In this document: positions 7,639 through 17,274 of the stretch, one piece after another
Layout of the letters: each line of letters starts with the position of its first letter
Position numbering within the stretch: position 1 is the stretch's first letter
Assembly: GCA_017416155.1 (NCBI GenBank)
Contig: JAFQDE010000054.1
Location: 1 to 58,884, forward strand
From: Tyzzerella sp.
GTDB taxonomy: Bacteria; Bacillota; Clostridia; Lachnospirales; Lachnospiraceae
Reading direction: 5' to 3'
DNA length: 58,884 nt
Program-made: the position numbers and the translations under genes
Notes under the pieces: generated by a model
Databases searched by the model: none
Told to the model about the DNA's origin: nothing
Seen by the model: the letters and a program-made list of their open reading frames with translations, nothing else

Positions 7639-10101
7639 GTGAAGAAGATACTTGTGAATTGGAAACTGAATATTGTTGATGTGAATAATGCACCAAAAGG
7701 ATTTGAGGCAAAGGAACTAGATGTGACACTTCCGGGAGATATCACAGATGCATTGATACAAAACGATCTTATAGAAGATATACATTACGGCGATAACTAT
7801 CTGAAATACCGTTGGATTAATAATGTGGCGTGGGAATACACTGCACCACTTTATATAACAGAGGATATGTTAGAAGAAGATATGCTGTATCTTCATTTTG
7901 AAGGAATAGATACTTTTGCGGATATCTATGTGAATAATCAACTGCTTTGCCAGACGGAAAACATGTTTTTAGCGTATGATGTACAGTTAAAGGATAATGT
8001 TCGTGTTGGAGAAAACCAAATTCGTGTTGTGATAAAGCCGGTAGATGATTTTTGTGTTGATTGTAGTGACCGATATGGTGCTGCTTTTAGGACCGACCGC
8101 ATGTTAATACGAAAAGCACAGTGCCATTTTGGCTGGGATTGGGCACCGGAATATTATGGGAGTGGAATCTGGCAGCCAGTATCCTTAATTGCCCGTAGTG
8201 AACGAAGTATTGAATGGGTAAGAGTTCGGACTCATACAGATGGAACTATCACATTCTTTCCAGAATTAAATTACTCGATTCGTAAACCGGAGTATCAGAC
8301 ATATAAGGATGATAAATTGCGCATTCGCGTCTTTGATGGAGATGTTTGTGTTGCTTTTCAAGAGTTTGCAATGACAGGTTATAAGAATCTATGCAATGTA
8401 TGTATTCCAAATCCAAAGCTTTGGTATCCAAACGGAAGTGGTGAAGCGGCAATATATCGATATACAGTTGAAATCGTTGCAAAGGATGGATATACAGTTG
8501 ATGTATATCATGGAACTTTTGGTATTCGAGAAGTGAAATTTGACCAAACGCCAAAGGGAAGAGAACGATTGGAATTTCGTGCATATATCAATGGAAGTAA
8601 GGTGTTTCTTAAAGGTTCTAACTGGGTTCCAGCAAGCTTTATGACTGGTGCAATCACAGAGGAGCGATATCGTAAATTGCTTATCTTAGCAAGGGATGCT
8701 GGATATAATGTGCTTCGTGTATGGGGCGGTGGTATATATGAGCAGGAAATCTTCTATAGATTATGTGACGAATACGGTATTCTTGTATGGCAGGATTTTA
8801 TGTTTGCTTGTGGAGATATTCCAGATGACAATGACGTTTTTTGTCGTCTTGTAGAAAAAGAAGCAGTATACCAAGTTCGCCGTTTGTGTAACCACCCATG
8901 TATGCTGTTATGGAATGGTGGCAATGAAATCAAAGTTGCGTTTGCATATAAAAACAATGAGCTCGGGAAATATCTTACGGATTATTTGTTGGCAGGTATA
9001 TGTGCAAGTTATACAGATATACCATATTTCCCAGCGTCTCCATGGTCTTATACGGATTTTGAAAATGATATAACATCAGGAGAAGTACATAGGTGCGCAT
9101 TGTTTTCCGCTGCAAAGGGAGTAGGAATGTCAAAATTCCGTAAATATATAGTGAAAAACAAGACAATCACAACAGAATGTGCCGCATTGGGGCCATGCAG
9201 AGTCCGTAATTTAAAGAAATTTATTCCGGAGGATAAACTGTGGCCTATTAATGATATTTGGCAGCTTCATTTTGTATGCAACCCATATGAACCACAATTG
9301 CCACCAAGCTTTGCACATTTAGAATTAGATGGTGCAGAAGACTTCTTTGGTGAGGTTAATGGTTTGAATGATTTTGTTAAAAAAGCAATGCTCGTACATG
9401 CCGAGATGCTGGAGAGTGAAGTAGATTATAGCAGGGCAGATGAAGCTTTTTGTGGTGGAATCATGAACTGGATGTACAATGACATATGGCGTAATGGCAC
9501 ATGGTCTGTTGTGGATTATGATTTCGGATGCAAGCCGGCTTATTATGCAATGAAACGCGCCTTTGCGCTAATCAGATTAGGTATTGTTCTTCGGGAAGAG
9601 GATTATGTTGTATTCCTTTCTAATCATACAAATGAAACAATTCAAAGGAAAGTATGTTTCGGTCAGAGATATTTAAACGGAGAGCTTTTATTCGAAAAAG
9701 AGTGGGTGGTAGACATACCTGCAGGTGGTGTCGCTGAACTCTCATTTGATGAAGAAATCAACACAGACGCATCCGCATATTTATTTGCAAGAACAGAAAC
9801 AGAACAAACGGTTGTATTCATAAATGGATACCGTGGTGTGGAATTTACCAGTGATGTTTCAGTTGAAATCATACCGACAGGTATGAAGGAGCACAGATTT
9901 ACTGGGGTTTGCAAGATAAAATCACATGCTTTCACAAAAGCAGTTTTTATAGATGCGAAAGAAGAGTTTGATTTTCTTGCAGAAGACAACTATTTTGACA
10001 TGGAAATGGGAGATGAGAGAGAAATTCCATTTTCATGTGCAAACAGCTTTACTTTATCAGATATTAAGGTGCAATCTTTTGCGGATGAATGGACAGAATA
10101 A
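7639..10101 (+). CDS. GH2 beta-mannosidase
   Basis: An exo-hydrolase releasing beta-D-mannose from non-reducing ends, EC 3.2.1.25 by family resemblance. The layout is a jelly-roll sugar-binding domain (about 1-190), an immunoglobulin-like domain (190-300), the catalytic barrel (300-600) and C-terminal beta domains. Diagnostic blocks are RVWGGGIYE, GILVWQDFMFACG and LLWNGGNE, with probable acid/base Glu430; the nucleophile is probably Glu513 in ITTECAALGP, where the usual SEFG is altered. The length of 820 residues is normal. There is no signal peptide, so it is cytoplasmic. Translation starts at GTG 7639 with an AAGGGAG upstream, a slightly long spacing. The altered nucleophile context leaves open a related substrate rather than simple mannosides. 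Confidence 0.85.
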   Translation: MKKILVNWKLNIVDVNNAPKGFEAKELDVTLPGDITDALIQNDLIEDIHYGDNYLKYRWINNVAWEYTAPLYITEDMLEEDMLYLHFEGIDTFADIYVNNQLLCQTENMFLAYDVQLKDNVRVGENQIRVVIKPVDDFCVDCSDRYGAAFRTDRMLIRKAQCHFGWDWAPEYYGSGIWQPVSLIARSERSIEWVRVRTHTDGTITFFPELNYSIRKPEYQTYKDDKLRIRVFDGDVCVAFQEFAMTGYKNLCNVCIPNPKLWYPNGSGEAAIYRYTVEIVAKDGYTVDVYHGTFGIREVKFDQTPKGRERLEFRAYINGSKVFLKGSNWVPASFMTGAITEERYRKLLILARDAGYNVLRVWGGGIYEQEIFYRLCDEYGILVWQDFMFACGDIPDDNDVFCRLVEKEAVYQVRRLCNHPCMLLWNGGNEIKVAFAYKNNELGKYLTDYLLAGICASYTDIPYFPASPWSYTDFENDITSGEVHRCALFSAAKGVGMSKFRKYIVKNKTITTECAALGPCRVRNLKKFIPEDKLWPINDIWQLHFVCNPYEPQLPPSFAHLELDGAEDFFGEVNGLNDFVKKAMLVHAEMLESEVDYSRADEAFCGGIMNWMYNDIWRNGTWSVVDYDFGCKPAYYAMKRAFALIRLGIVLREEDYVVFLSNHTNETIQRKVCFGQRYLNGELLFEKEWVVDIPAGGVAELSFDEEINTDASAYLFARTETEQTVVFINGYRGVEFTSDVSVEIIPTGMKEHRFTGVCKIKSHAFTKAVFIDAKEEFDFLAEDNYFDMEMGDEREIPFSCANSFTLSDIKVQSFADEWTE

Positions 10102-10128
10102 GTATGAGGTACGAAATTGGGAGGATAT

Positions 10129-12150
10129 ATGAGAGAGGAACATATTTTTAAAGGCAAATGGATTACAGATAGCGAGTTTGCAGATATTGAGATACGTAAT
10201 GTTTTTCATCGTCAATTAGAAGCTGCTTATCTTCCTTGTGATGAACACAGGAACCGACATATACTTTTTCGAAAGAAATTTTATGTATCAAAGCCTATAC
10301 AAAAGGCAACAATATATATAACTGCAGATGATTATTATAAGTTATATATAAATGGAACGTTTGTAACACAGGGTCCAGCACCTGCATATCCTTTTTCTTA
10401 TGGTTATAATGTCGTTGATATAACAGACTATTTATTGTGTGGAGAAAATACAATAGCAGTACACACACTTTATCAGGGACTAATAAACAGAGTGTGGGTA
10501 AGCGCTGATAATCGTCATGGTTTACTCATGGATTTGGTTGCAGATGATGAAATGTTGATTTGCAGTGATGATACCTTTCTTACGCAGCCACATACCGGAT
10601 ATCGGGAAACCGGTACCTTTGGATATAAGACTCAGTTTGCGGAAGAATATGATTCCTCTGCTCCGGAAGCATTCTTTATGGAACCGGATTTTGATGACAG
10701 TAGCTGGAAGCTTGCCCAATATCGGAAAAACGTAGATTATACAATTGAATTACAGAAAACGAAATCACTTGTTTTTGAGAAAATTCTACCGTGTTATACA
10801 TCAAAGAAAGAGAATATTTTGTTTATAGATTTTGGTGCATGTTATGTGGGTTATCTTTTTGTGAAAGCAAAAGGGAAAAAGGGAAATAAGATTGTTGTTC
10901 GTTGTGGTCAAGAGTTGAATAGTGATGGTACTGTCCGTTATCAGATGCGATGCGGGTGCAATTACGAAGAAGATTGGTTGCTATCGGGAAGAGAGGACTG
11001 GCTTGACTGGTTTGATTATAAATCTTTCCGCTACACAGAACTTGTTCTGCCCAATGAGTGTGAAATTGAAGATGTTTATATGATGGCACGACACTATCCG
11101 TTTGAGCTGAAAGCAAAAATGAAAGCGGAGTTTGCCGTGAATCCGGACCTAAGGGCTATATGGGACTTGTGTGTTCGAACACAAGAGTATGGTGTTCAAG
11201 AAGTGATACAGGATTGTATGGATCGAGAAAAAGGCTTTTATGTAGGTGATGGCTGTTATACTGCGCTCACAAATATGCTGCTTACGAACGATGATTCTAT
11301 GGTACGAAAACTGATTGATGATTATTTTGCATCTACATTTATTACACCAACCGGTGTCACCTGTTTGGACTGTTCATATATGCAGGAAATTGCAGAGTAT
11401 CCACTCTATCTTGTGTACCTAGTACTTTGGCACTATAGACTGGGTGGCGATAAAGAGTATCTAAGGAAAAAGTATGAGGAAGTCTGTAAACTGCTGGATG
11501 CATACAAGCAGGAATATGAAAAGGATTTTCTGCTGCAAGAATTAAATAAATGGTGTGTTGTAGAATGGCCAAAAAACTTTCAGGATAATTATGATGTTGA
11601 TATTACAGAGGGAAAGGTCTGTCACGAACCACATATTGCAATGAATGCATTTTATATTGAGGCAATAAAAAGTGCTAACATCATGGCAAGAGAGTTAGGG
11701 GGTACAGAATACCGTGAGGTGCAACCTTTGATAGATGCATATCATAATGCATTTCATGATTCGGAAAAACATCTTTACAAAGATAGCAGCATCAGTGAAC
11801 ACATAAGTTATATAGGAAATGTTTATACATATGCATTTCAGTTATATAAAGGTGAAGAGGAGCGAAGACAGTTAGAGATAATGATAGAGCATCGCGGAAT
11901 TACGGCAGTATCATTTTTTGGTGCATTTCCTTTGTTGTATGGATTGGTGCGCCATAAAAGATATGATCTGCTCAAACAATTTTTGGTAGATCAAAATGCT
12001 TGGCTTCGTATGTTAAGAGAGGATGCTACGGCAATCTTTGAGGGATGGGGAAAAGATGTTAAGAGCAACACATCTTTATTTCATTTGACATTTAGTTATG
12101 CTGCAGTATTTTTATCAGATGTGAATCTTGATAGCCTGTTTGGAAATTAA
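10129..12150 (+). CDS. GH78-like (alpha-L-rhamnosidase family) protein
   Basis: About 673 residues; the start at 10129 follows GGGAGG, and an in-frame TTG at 10117 lies inside that site. The N-terminal half is beta-sandwich (YKLYINGTFVTQGPAPAYP and YGYNVVDITDYL are typical rhamnosidase N-domain strands). The C-terminal half is an (alpha/alpha)6 barrel. The motif DCMDREKGFYVGDG corresponds to the GH78 DCPxRE..GWxGD block that supplies acidic catalytic residues, although the Pro is replaced by Met. It has no signal peptide and is probably cytoplasmic. It would remove terminal alpha-L-rhamnose or a related sugar after import. It is only distantly similar to the second GH78-like gene in this locus, so the two are unlikely to be redundant. 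Confidence 0.75.
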   Translation: MREEHIFKGKWITDSEFADIEIRNVFHRQLEAAYLPCDEHRNRHILFRKKFYVSKPIQKATIYITADDYYKLYINGTFVTQGPAPAYPFSYGYNVVDITDYLLCGENTIAVHTLYQGLINRVWVSADNRHGLLMDLVADDEMLICSDDTFLTQPHTGYRETGTFGYKTQFAEEYDSSAPEAFFMEPDFDDSSWKLAQYRKNVDYTIELQKTKSLVFEKILPCYTSKKENILFIDFGACYVGYLFVKAKGKKGNKIVVRCGQELNSDGTVRYQMRCGCNYEEDWLLSGREDWLDWFDYKSFRYTELVLPNECEIEDVYMMARHYPFELKAKMKAEFAVNPDLRAIWDLCVRTQEYGVQEVIQDCMDREKGFYVGDGCYTALTNMLLTNDDSMVRKLIDDYFASTFITPTGVTCLDCSYMQEIAEYPLYLVYLVLWHYRLGGDKEYLRKKYEEVCKLLDAYKQEYEKDFLLQELNKWCVVEWPKNFQDNYDVDITEGKVCHEPHIAMNAFYIEAIKSANIMARELGGTEYREVQPLIDAYHNAFHDSEKHLYKDSSISEHISYIGNVYTYAFQLYKGEEERRQLEIMIEHRGITAVSFFGAFPLLYGLVRHKRYDLLKQFLVDQNAWLRMLREDATAIFEGWGKDVKSNTSLFHLTFSYAAVFLSDVNLDSLFGN

Positions 12151-12159
12151 TAATAAAAT

Positions 12160-13266
12160 ATGAAGAAAGAGTATAGAGTGATTGCAATGAAGAATAAAAC
12201 GATAAAACCGGGTCAGGTATGGTTAGATACTAATGGCAAGCGCATTCAGGCGCATGGTGGTTCCGTATTTTATGAAGATGGAGTTTATTATTTTTACGGA
12301 GAAAATAAGGAATTTACGGATGGTAAAAGTGGAACGATTATGTGGGGTGTAAAATGTTATGCTTCTACTGATTTATGTAATTGGGAGGATAAAGGTCTTT
12401 TGATTCCACCTGATCTTGAGAATCCGAAGTCCACATTGCACCCTACGGCAAAAGCGGAACGCCCGCATATTATATACAATAGTAAGACAAAGAAATATGT
12501 GTGTTTTATGAAGGTAATGGTGCCGGATCATACACAACGAACAACGATTTTGACGGCAGATTCATTTCTTGGCCCGTATGAAGTTGTGCGGGAAGGTCTG
12601 TTTCCGCTGGGCGTAAGTGCCGGAGATTTTGATTTAAAAGTAGATGAAGAAACAGGTAAGGCTTATTACATTTTTGAACAGGTACATTCACAGACTGTGG
12701 TTGCAGAACTGACGGATGATTATCTGGATTTAAATGGTGTATATAGCACACATTTTCATAACGGATATCCACCGTATGTCCGAGAGGCATCAGCACATTT
12801 TATAAGAAATGGGAAGCACTATTTGATTACATCAGGAACTACAGGATATTATCCAAATCCATCAGAGGTGGCAGTTGCGGATTCATGGCACGGACCATAT
12901 ACAATTTTAGGAAATCCTCATCCATTGGACAGTTCCAATACATCATATCACTCTCAGATTTCTAGTGTGTTTAAGGTGGTTGGTAAGAAGGATTTGTACA
13001 TTGCCTGTGCAGACAGATGGCTTCCTGAACGTATGTTTTTGCAATATGAGGAATATGCATCTATATTCGAAAGTGTGTTTAATCCAAACATTAAGGAAAA
13101 GGGGAATTGGTCTAGTCTTCATAATTTATTAAGAAATCATGGAATAGACCCTAACTGTGGACCAAATCTTTCCATTGCTGATTATGTATGGCTCCCTCTT
13201 CGTTTTGAAGGAGATATGTGTTATATAGATTGGAAGGATGAATGGAGCCCGGAGGATTATGATTAA
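12160..13266 (+). CDS. GH43-like five-bladed beta-propeller glycosidase
   Basis: The N-terminus reads IQAHGGSVFYEDGVYYFYGE, a pattern I associate with GH43 enzymes of the exo-galactanase/arabinofuranosidase-related groups (compare AHGGG..Y..GTYYWYGE). Repeated blades contain FYEDGVYYFYG, YNSKTKKYVCFMK, AGDFDLKVDEETGKAYYIFEQ and HYLITSGTTGYYPNPS. The last, with an acidic residue after it, resembles the propeller centre. It is 368 residues, with no signal peptide, so cytoplasmic. The ATG at 12160 has little ribosome-site signal; an ATG nine codons later at 12187 is an alternative start. It lies between a GH78-like enzyme and the locus regulator. Removal of galactose or arabinose side groups is a reasonable guess only. 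Confidence 0.7.
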   Translation: MKKEYRVIAMKNKTIKPGQVWLDTNGKRIQAHGGSVFYEDGVYYFYGENKEFTDGKSGTIMWGVKCYASTDLCNWEDKGLLIPPDLENPKSTLHPTAKAERPHIIYNSKTKKYVCFMKVMVPDHTQRTTILTADSFLGPYEVVREGLFPLGVSAGDFDLKVDEETGKAYYIFEQVHSQTVVAELTDDYLDLNGVYSTHFHNGYPPYVREASAHFIRNGKHYLITSGTTGYYPNPSEVAVADSWHGPYTILGNPHPLDSSNTSYHSQISSVFKVVGKKDLYIACADRWLPERMFLQYEEYASIFESVFNPNIKEKGNWSSLHNLLRNHGIDPNCGPNLSIADYVWLPLRFEGDMCYIDWKDEWSPEDYD

Positions 13267-13281
13267 AAGAAAGAGAAAACA

Positions 13282-14070
13282 ATGGGATTATTTGAAGAAT
13301 TATCAGTTAACTATCTGCATACAAAGAAACCTGAGCAAAAAGATTTTGTTTCGCATATGCATGATTCCTATGAAATCTATTATTTTTTGACAGGGAATGG
13401 TAGCTTTTGTGTCGAAGGCAATGTATACCCACTTTCACAGGGAGATCTTTTTATAACAAGAGCCGTTGAGGCCCATCATTTGATATTGCACGGAGATGAG
13501 CCATATACTAGAATTACGATTCACTTTAGGCCGGGCAAAGATATGGATGAAGATTTAAAAAAATATTTATTATCTATGTATAATCCTCGTTGTATTGGTG
13601 TGCATAATTGTTTTTCTACTCGTCAATTTTATAAGGCTAATTGGCATACCTATATAAAAGAACTATATAAAACAGATAATATGGTGAAACGCCAGATCTA
13701 TCTATTGAACATTCTGTTGGAATTGGCAGATTCCTTTCCTAAAATTGTAGATGATTATATACATTATCCAAAGGATAATGTGCTCCGAATAACGCATTAT
13801 ATTGATGAACATTTCATGGAACCGATATCCTTAGAGCAGATTTGTCAGAAGTTTTTTATTAGTCAATCTCAGCTCAATCGTAATTTTAAAAATAATCTCG
13901 GGATGACAGTGAAGGTGTATATTAACAGGAAGAGGCTCTTTTATGCGAATGATTTATTGAAACAGGGAGAATCGCCTATACAGATATATACGAAATGTGG
14001 TTTTAATGACTATAACACTTTTTATAAAGCATATAGAAAGCAATTTGGTCATTCGCCCAAACAACAATAG
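13282..14070 (+). CDS. AraC-family transcriptional regulator with cupin sensor
   Basis: The N-terminal about 130 residues form a cupin-like sensor (HMHDSYEIYYFLTG, YPLSQGDLFITRAVEAHH), which in this family binds a sugar. The C-terminal about 100 residues hold two helix-turn-helix units (ISLEQICQKFFISQSQLNR and SPIQIYTKCGFNDYNTFYKAY), ending in the FGHSPKQ signature. It sits inside the hydrolase series and probably controls the whole locus from 516 to 17845 in response to an imported sugar; that target is inferred from position only. The ribosome site AAGAGA is modest. Length 262 residues, standard for the type. Confidence 0.88.
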   Translation: MGLFEELSVNYLHTKKPEQKDFVSHMHDSYEIYYFLTGNGSFCVEGNVYPLSQGDLFITRAVEAHHLILHGDEPYTRITIHFRPGKDMDEDLKKYLLSMYNPRCIGVHNCFSTRQFYKANWHTYIKELYKTDNMVKRQIYLLNILLELADSFPKIVDDYIHYPKDNVLRITHYIDEHFMEPISLEQICQKFFISQSQLNRNFKNNLGMTVKVYINRKRLFYANDLLKQGESPIQIYTKCGFNDYNTFYKAYRKQFGHSPKQQ

Positions 14071-14085
14071 GAGGTATAAGGTAGC

Positions 14086-16287
14086 ATGGAATATTTTGGA
14101 ATGGCAAAATGGATAGGAAGCGGACATAGAGTTGTGACAAGAACTACTGGCGAGCTAAGCCCTGCTTTACAGCTTCGAAAAGAATTTGAGTTAGAGGATA
14201 TCAAAAACGCCCGATGTAGAATTTGTGGATTGGGTTTGTTCGTCCTCTATATAAATGGAAAACGTGTGGGAGAAGAGGTATTAAGTCCTTCATTCACGAA
14301 TTACGATAAGAGAGTTTTATTTAACACATATGATCTTTCTGAATTTTTAGTTACCGGGACAAACGTTGTAGCAGTTAAATTGGGAAATGGATTCTTTAAT
14401 CAGCCAACCCATGACACATGGGGATTTTATCAGGCTTCGTGGCGTGAAACTGTTAAACTTTTGTTTCAGTTAACCGTAAATGGAAAAGAGGTGCTTGTAA
14501 GTGATAAAACATGGAAGCAGACACTTTGTGGCGCTACCGTTCATAATGCCATCCGTACGGGAGAACACTATGATGCCCGAAAGGAGGATGGTTGGAGGAG
14601 CGTTGGATATGACGATTCTTCATGGAAAGATGCGTGTGTTACGGCACCGCCGGGGGGCAGACTGGTTCCGCAGGAACTGCCACCGATTCGAGAATGCGAG
14701 GAATATGAAGCCATAGATATATGGAAGACAAAGAACGGTTGGTTGTTTGATTTTGGCAAAAATATTAGTGGATATGTATCTATCAAGATGCAGGGAAAGC
14801 GAGGAAAGACGGTTTGGATTCGATATAGCGAAATGTTAAACGGGAAGGAACTGGACCAGTCTAATATTTCCTGTTATGTTCTGGATACGGACGAGTTTTC
14901 TGTTGATAAATATACATTTTCGGGAGAAGGCATAGAGGTTTGGAAGCCGGAGTTTGTTTATCATGGTTTCCGATATGTTGAACTCAGTGGATTAGAAACA
15001 GAACCTCAAAAAGATGCTTTGAAAGCATATTTTGTACATACTGATTTGCGAAAAAAGGGAGATATGCACACATCAAATGATCTGCTTAACTGGATATATG
15101 ATGCTGGAATTCGTTCCTTTTTAAGTAATTTTCATGGCTTCTCAGAAGATTGTCCACATCGAGAAAAAAATGGGTGGACGGGGGACGCAGTCATATCTGC
15201 AGGATATGCGGTCTGTCAATTTGATATGCTGACAGCGTATTGTAAATGGATGTCAGATATTGTAGATAGTCAGCGTGATTCCGGACAGCTGCCGGGAATT
15301 GTTCCGACTTCCGGTTGGGGATATAACTGGGGGAGTGGTCCGGCATGGGACAGTGCATTGTTCTTTTTACCATATGAATTGTATTTGGAAACAGGAGATA
15401 CCTCATGTTTGGATATTGTATATGATGCAGCAGATAAATATTTAAACTATGCCGAGTATTATCGTGAAGACGGATTGGTTTGCTTTGGATTATCTGACTG
15501 GTGTCCACCAAAACTTCCTGATTTAAAAGTAATGAGTAATAAACTTTCAGATTCCTGTTATTATTATGCAATGCAAATGATTATGTATAAAATGGCATAC
15601 ATAAAGGGCGATATGGAGAAGGCAGATCGCTATCTGAAAAAAGCATTAGAAACAAAGAATGCTATTAAAAAACATTATATCAATGGAACTGATGTGGATA
15701 ATAATAGCCAAGGAGCATTGGCGGAAGTACTTTATTTTTCTATAGTAGAAGACGAGGAGGGAAAAGCAATTGCAAGTAAGCTGGTAGAAATCTTAGGAGA
15801 GGATTCCTACCAGCATAAGGTTGGTATTCTCGGTATGAAGGCACTTCTTAATGCACTGTCTAGATATAACTACACGGATGTGGCATATAAAGTAGTAAAC
15901 CGGTACGATTATCCATCTTATGGTTATTGGAAAAACATGGGCGCAACAACTCTGTGGGAAAATTGGGATGGAGGAGGTTCTCAAAATCATCACATGTATG
16001 CGGATGTGTTGAACTGGATGTTCCGAAATATTGTTGGAATTAAAAACATCAGCATTGCTTACGAGAATTGTTTGCTTGAGCCATACTTTTTTGAGGAGGA
16101 TTGCAGTGCATGTGGAGAAACAGAAACACCAAGCGGAAAGATTTTCTTTTCATGGAAGAAAGAAAAGGAAATTTTCACAGCTGAAATTAGGCTGCCGGAA
16201 GGTGTCTGTGCTGTTCTGAAATTGCCACAAATGGAGCCTCTTAAGGTGACAAGTGGAATGATAAATTTACCATTGGAATTACGATAA
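14086..16287 (+). CDS. GH78 alpha-L-rhamnosidase
   Basis: Hydrolyses terminal alpha-L-rhamnosyl residues by family. Domains in order: an N-terminal beta-sandwich with GLFVLYINGKRVGEEVLSP, the family's N-domain strands and GNGFFNQ, a second beta domain (FDFGKNISGYVSIKMQGKRG), then the (alpha/alpha)6 catalytic barrel with SEDCPHREKNGWTGD, the diagnostic acidic block, and GTVTP-like turns replaced by GIVPTSGWGYNWGSGPAWD. At the end of the barrel comes TTLWENWDGGGSQNHHMYADV, typical of the family, followed by a short C-terminal beta domain. It is 733 residues with no signal peptide. AGGAGG and AAGGTAG precede ATG 14086. It looks like a complete enzyme and is the firmer of the two GH78 calls. Confidence 0.87.
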   Translation: MEYFGMAKWIGSGHRVVTRTTGELSPALQLRKEFELEDIKNARCRICGLGLFVLYINGKRVGEEVLSPSFTNYDKRVLFNTYDLSEFLVTGTNVVAVKLGNGFFNQPTHDTWGFYQASWRETVKLLFQLTVNGKEVLVSDKTWKQTLCGATVHNAIRTGEHYDARKEDGWRSVGYDDSSWKDACVTAPPGGRLVPQELPPIRECEEYEAIDIWKTKNGWLFDFGKNISGYVSIKMQGKRGKTVWIRYSEMLNGKELDQSNISCYVLDTDEFSVDKYTFSGEGIEVWKPEFVYHGFRYVELSGLETEPQKDALKAYFVHTDLRKKGDMHTSNDLLNWIYDAGIRSFLSNFHGFSEDCPHREKNGWTGDAVISAGYAVCQFDMLTAYCKWMSDIVDSQRDSGQLPGIVPTSGWGYNWGSGPAWDSALFFLPYELYLETGDTSCLDIVYDAADKYLNYAEYYREDGLVCFGLSDWCPPKLPDLKVMSNKLSDSCYYYAMQMIMYKMAYIKGDMEKADRYLKKALETKNAIKKHYINGTDVDNNSQGALAEVLYFSIVEDEEGKAIASKLVEILGEDSYQHKVGILGMKALLNALSRYNYTDVAYKVVNRYDYPSYGYWKNMGATTLWENWDGGGSQNHHMYADVLNWMFRNIVGIKNISIAYENCLLEPYFFEEDCSACGETETPSGKIFFSWKKEKEIFTAEIRLPEGVCAVLKLPQMEPLKVTSGMINLPLELR

Positions 16288-16314
16288 TGCTAGTATACAC
16301 ATAGGGGAAAAAGA

Positions 16315-17274
16315 ATGATTGGATTTGATATAGGAGGTACAAAATGTTCTATCTGTCTTGGAGAGGAAACAGAAAAGGGTATAATAATTAAAGATAAACG
16401 AGTGGTTGCAACAGATCACTCTATATCTCCCTACAAGATGATAGATCAAATGTGTGCCATGGCAGAGGAGATGACAGACAATATTGATGTAATTGGTATC
16501 AGCTGTGGAGGTCCGTTGAATTCGCTGACGGGGATTATACAGTCACCTCCAAACTTGCCAGGATGGGATGATGTTCATATAGTAGAGTATCTAAAAAATA
16601 AGTATGGTGCCGAGGTGTATTTGGAGAATGACGCAAATGCCTGTGCAATTGCTGAGTGGAAGTTTGGTGCAGGAAAGGGCTGTAAGAATATGGCCTTTTT
16701 GACATTTGGCACCGGCATGGGAGCCGGCTTGATCTTAAATGGACAATTATATTCCGGAACAAACGGAAATGCAGGTGAAATCGGTCACGTACGTATATCA
16801 GAGTATGGTCCAGTAGGTTTTGGGAAAAAAGGATCCTTTGAAGGTTTTTGCTCGGGCAATGGATTGGCACAGATAGGGCAAATGATTGCAAGAGAAAAGT
16901 TTCAAAGTGGAGAACCAGTTTCCTTTTGCAAGGATATATCAGAATTAGCAATGATTACTGCAAAGAAGATTGCCGAATATGCCAATGAAGGACACGAAGA
17001 TGCATTAGAAGTATACCGCATTTGTGGAGAGAAGTTGGGACATGGTTTGTCTATTTTGATAGATATATTAAACCCGGAACGTATTGTATTAGGGAGCGTA
17101 TATCAGCGGAGTGAGCATTTGCTGAGAACTTCTATGGAAAAGGTGATAGAGCGTGAATGTCTAGTCTCATCAAAAAACGTGTGTATGGTGGTTCCGGCAA
17201 AACTGGAAGAGAATATAGGAGATTATGCCGCATTAGGGGTAGGAATAATCGGAGGACAGAAAGATGTTTTATGA
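16315..17274 (+). CDS. ROK-family sugar kinase
   Basis: Actin-fold kinase: the N-terminal DIGGTKCSICLG is the ATP phosphate loop, ENDANACAIAEWKFGAGKG is the ROK signature with the catalytic Asp, and GTGMGAGLILNGQLYSGTNGNAGEIGHVRI is the second signature with the zinc-ligand His. The Cys-rich zinc motif of most ROK proteins (CxCGxxGC) is missing; that position reads SEYGPVGFGKKGSFEGFCSG, so zinc binding is altered or lost. It lacks the DNA-binding domain of ROK repressors, so it is an enzyme. The phosphorylated sugar is unknown, presumably a monosaccharide freed by the upstream hydrolases. Its end overlaps the next gene by 11 bases, tying the kinase to a SIS-domain isomerase. Confidence 0.85.
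   Translation: MIGFDIGGTKCSICLGEETEKGIIIKDKRVVATDHSISPYKMIDQMCAMAEEMTDNIDVIGISCGGPLNSLTGIIQSPPNLPGWDDVHIVEYLKNKYGAEVYLENDANACAIAEWKFGAGKGCKNMAFLTFGTGMGAGLILNGQLYSGTNGNAGEIGHVRISEYGPVGFGKKGSFEGFCSGNGLAQIGQMIAREKFQSGEPVSFCKDISELAMITAKKIAEYANEGHEDALEVYRICGEKLGHGLSILIDILNPERIVLGSVYQRSEHLLRTSMEKVIERECLVSSKNVCMVVPAKLEENIGDYAALGVGIIGGQKDVL

Noticed and set aside
16535-16951. A 138-codon minus-strand frame in the ROK gene
   Set aside because: Antisense to conserved ROK signatures; His/Pro/Arg-rich content is an artefact.
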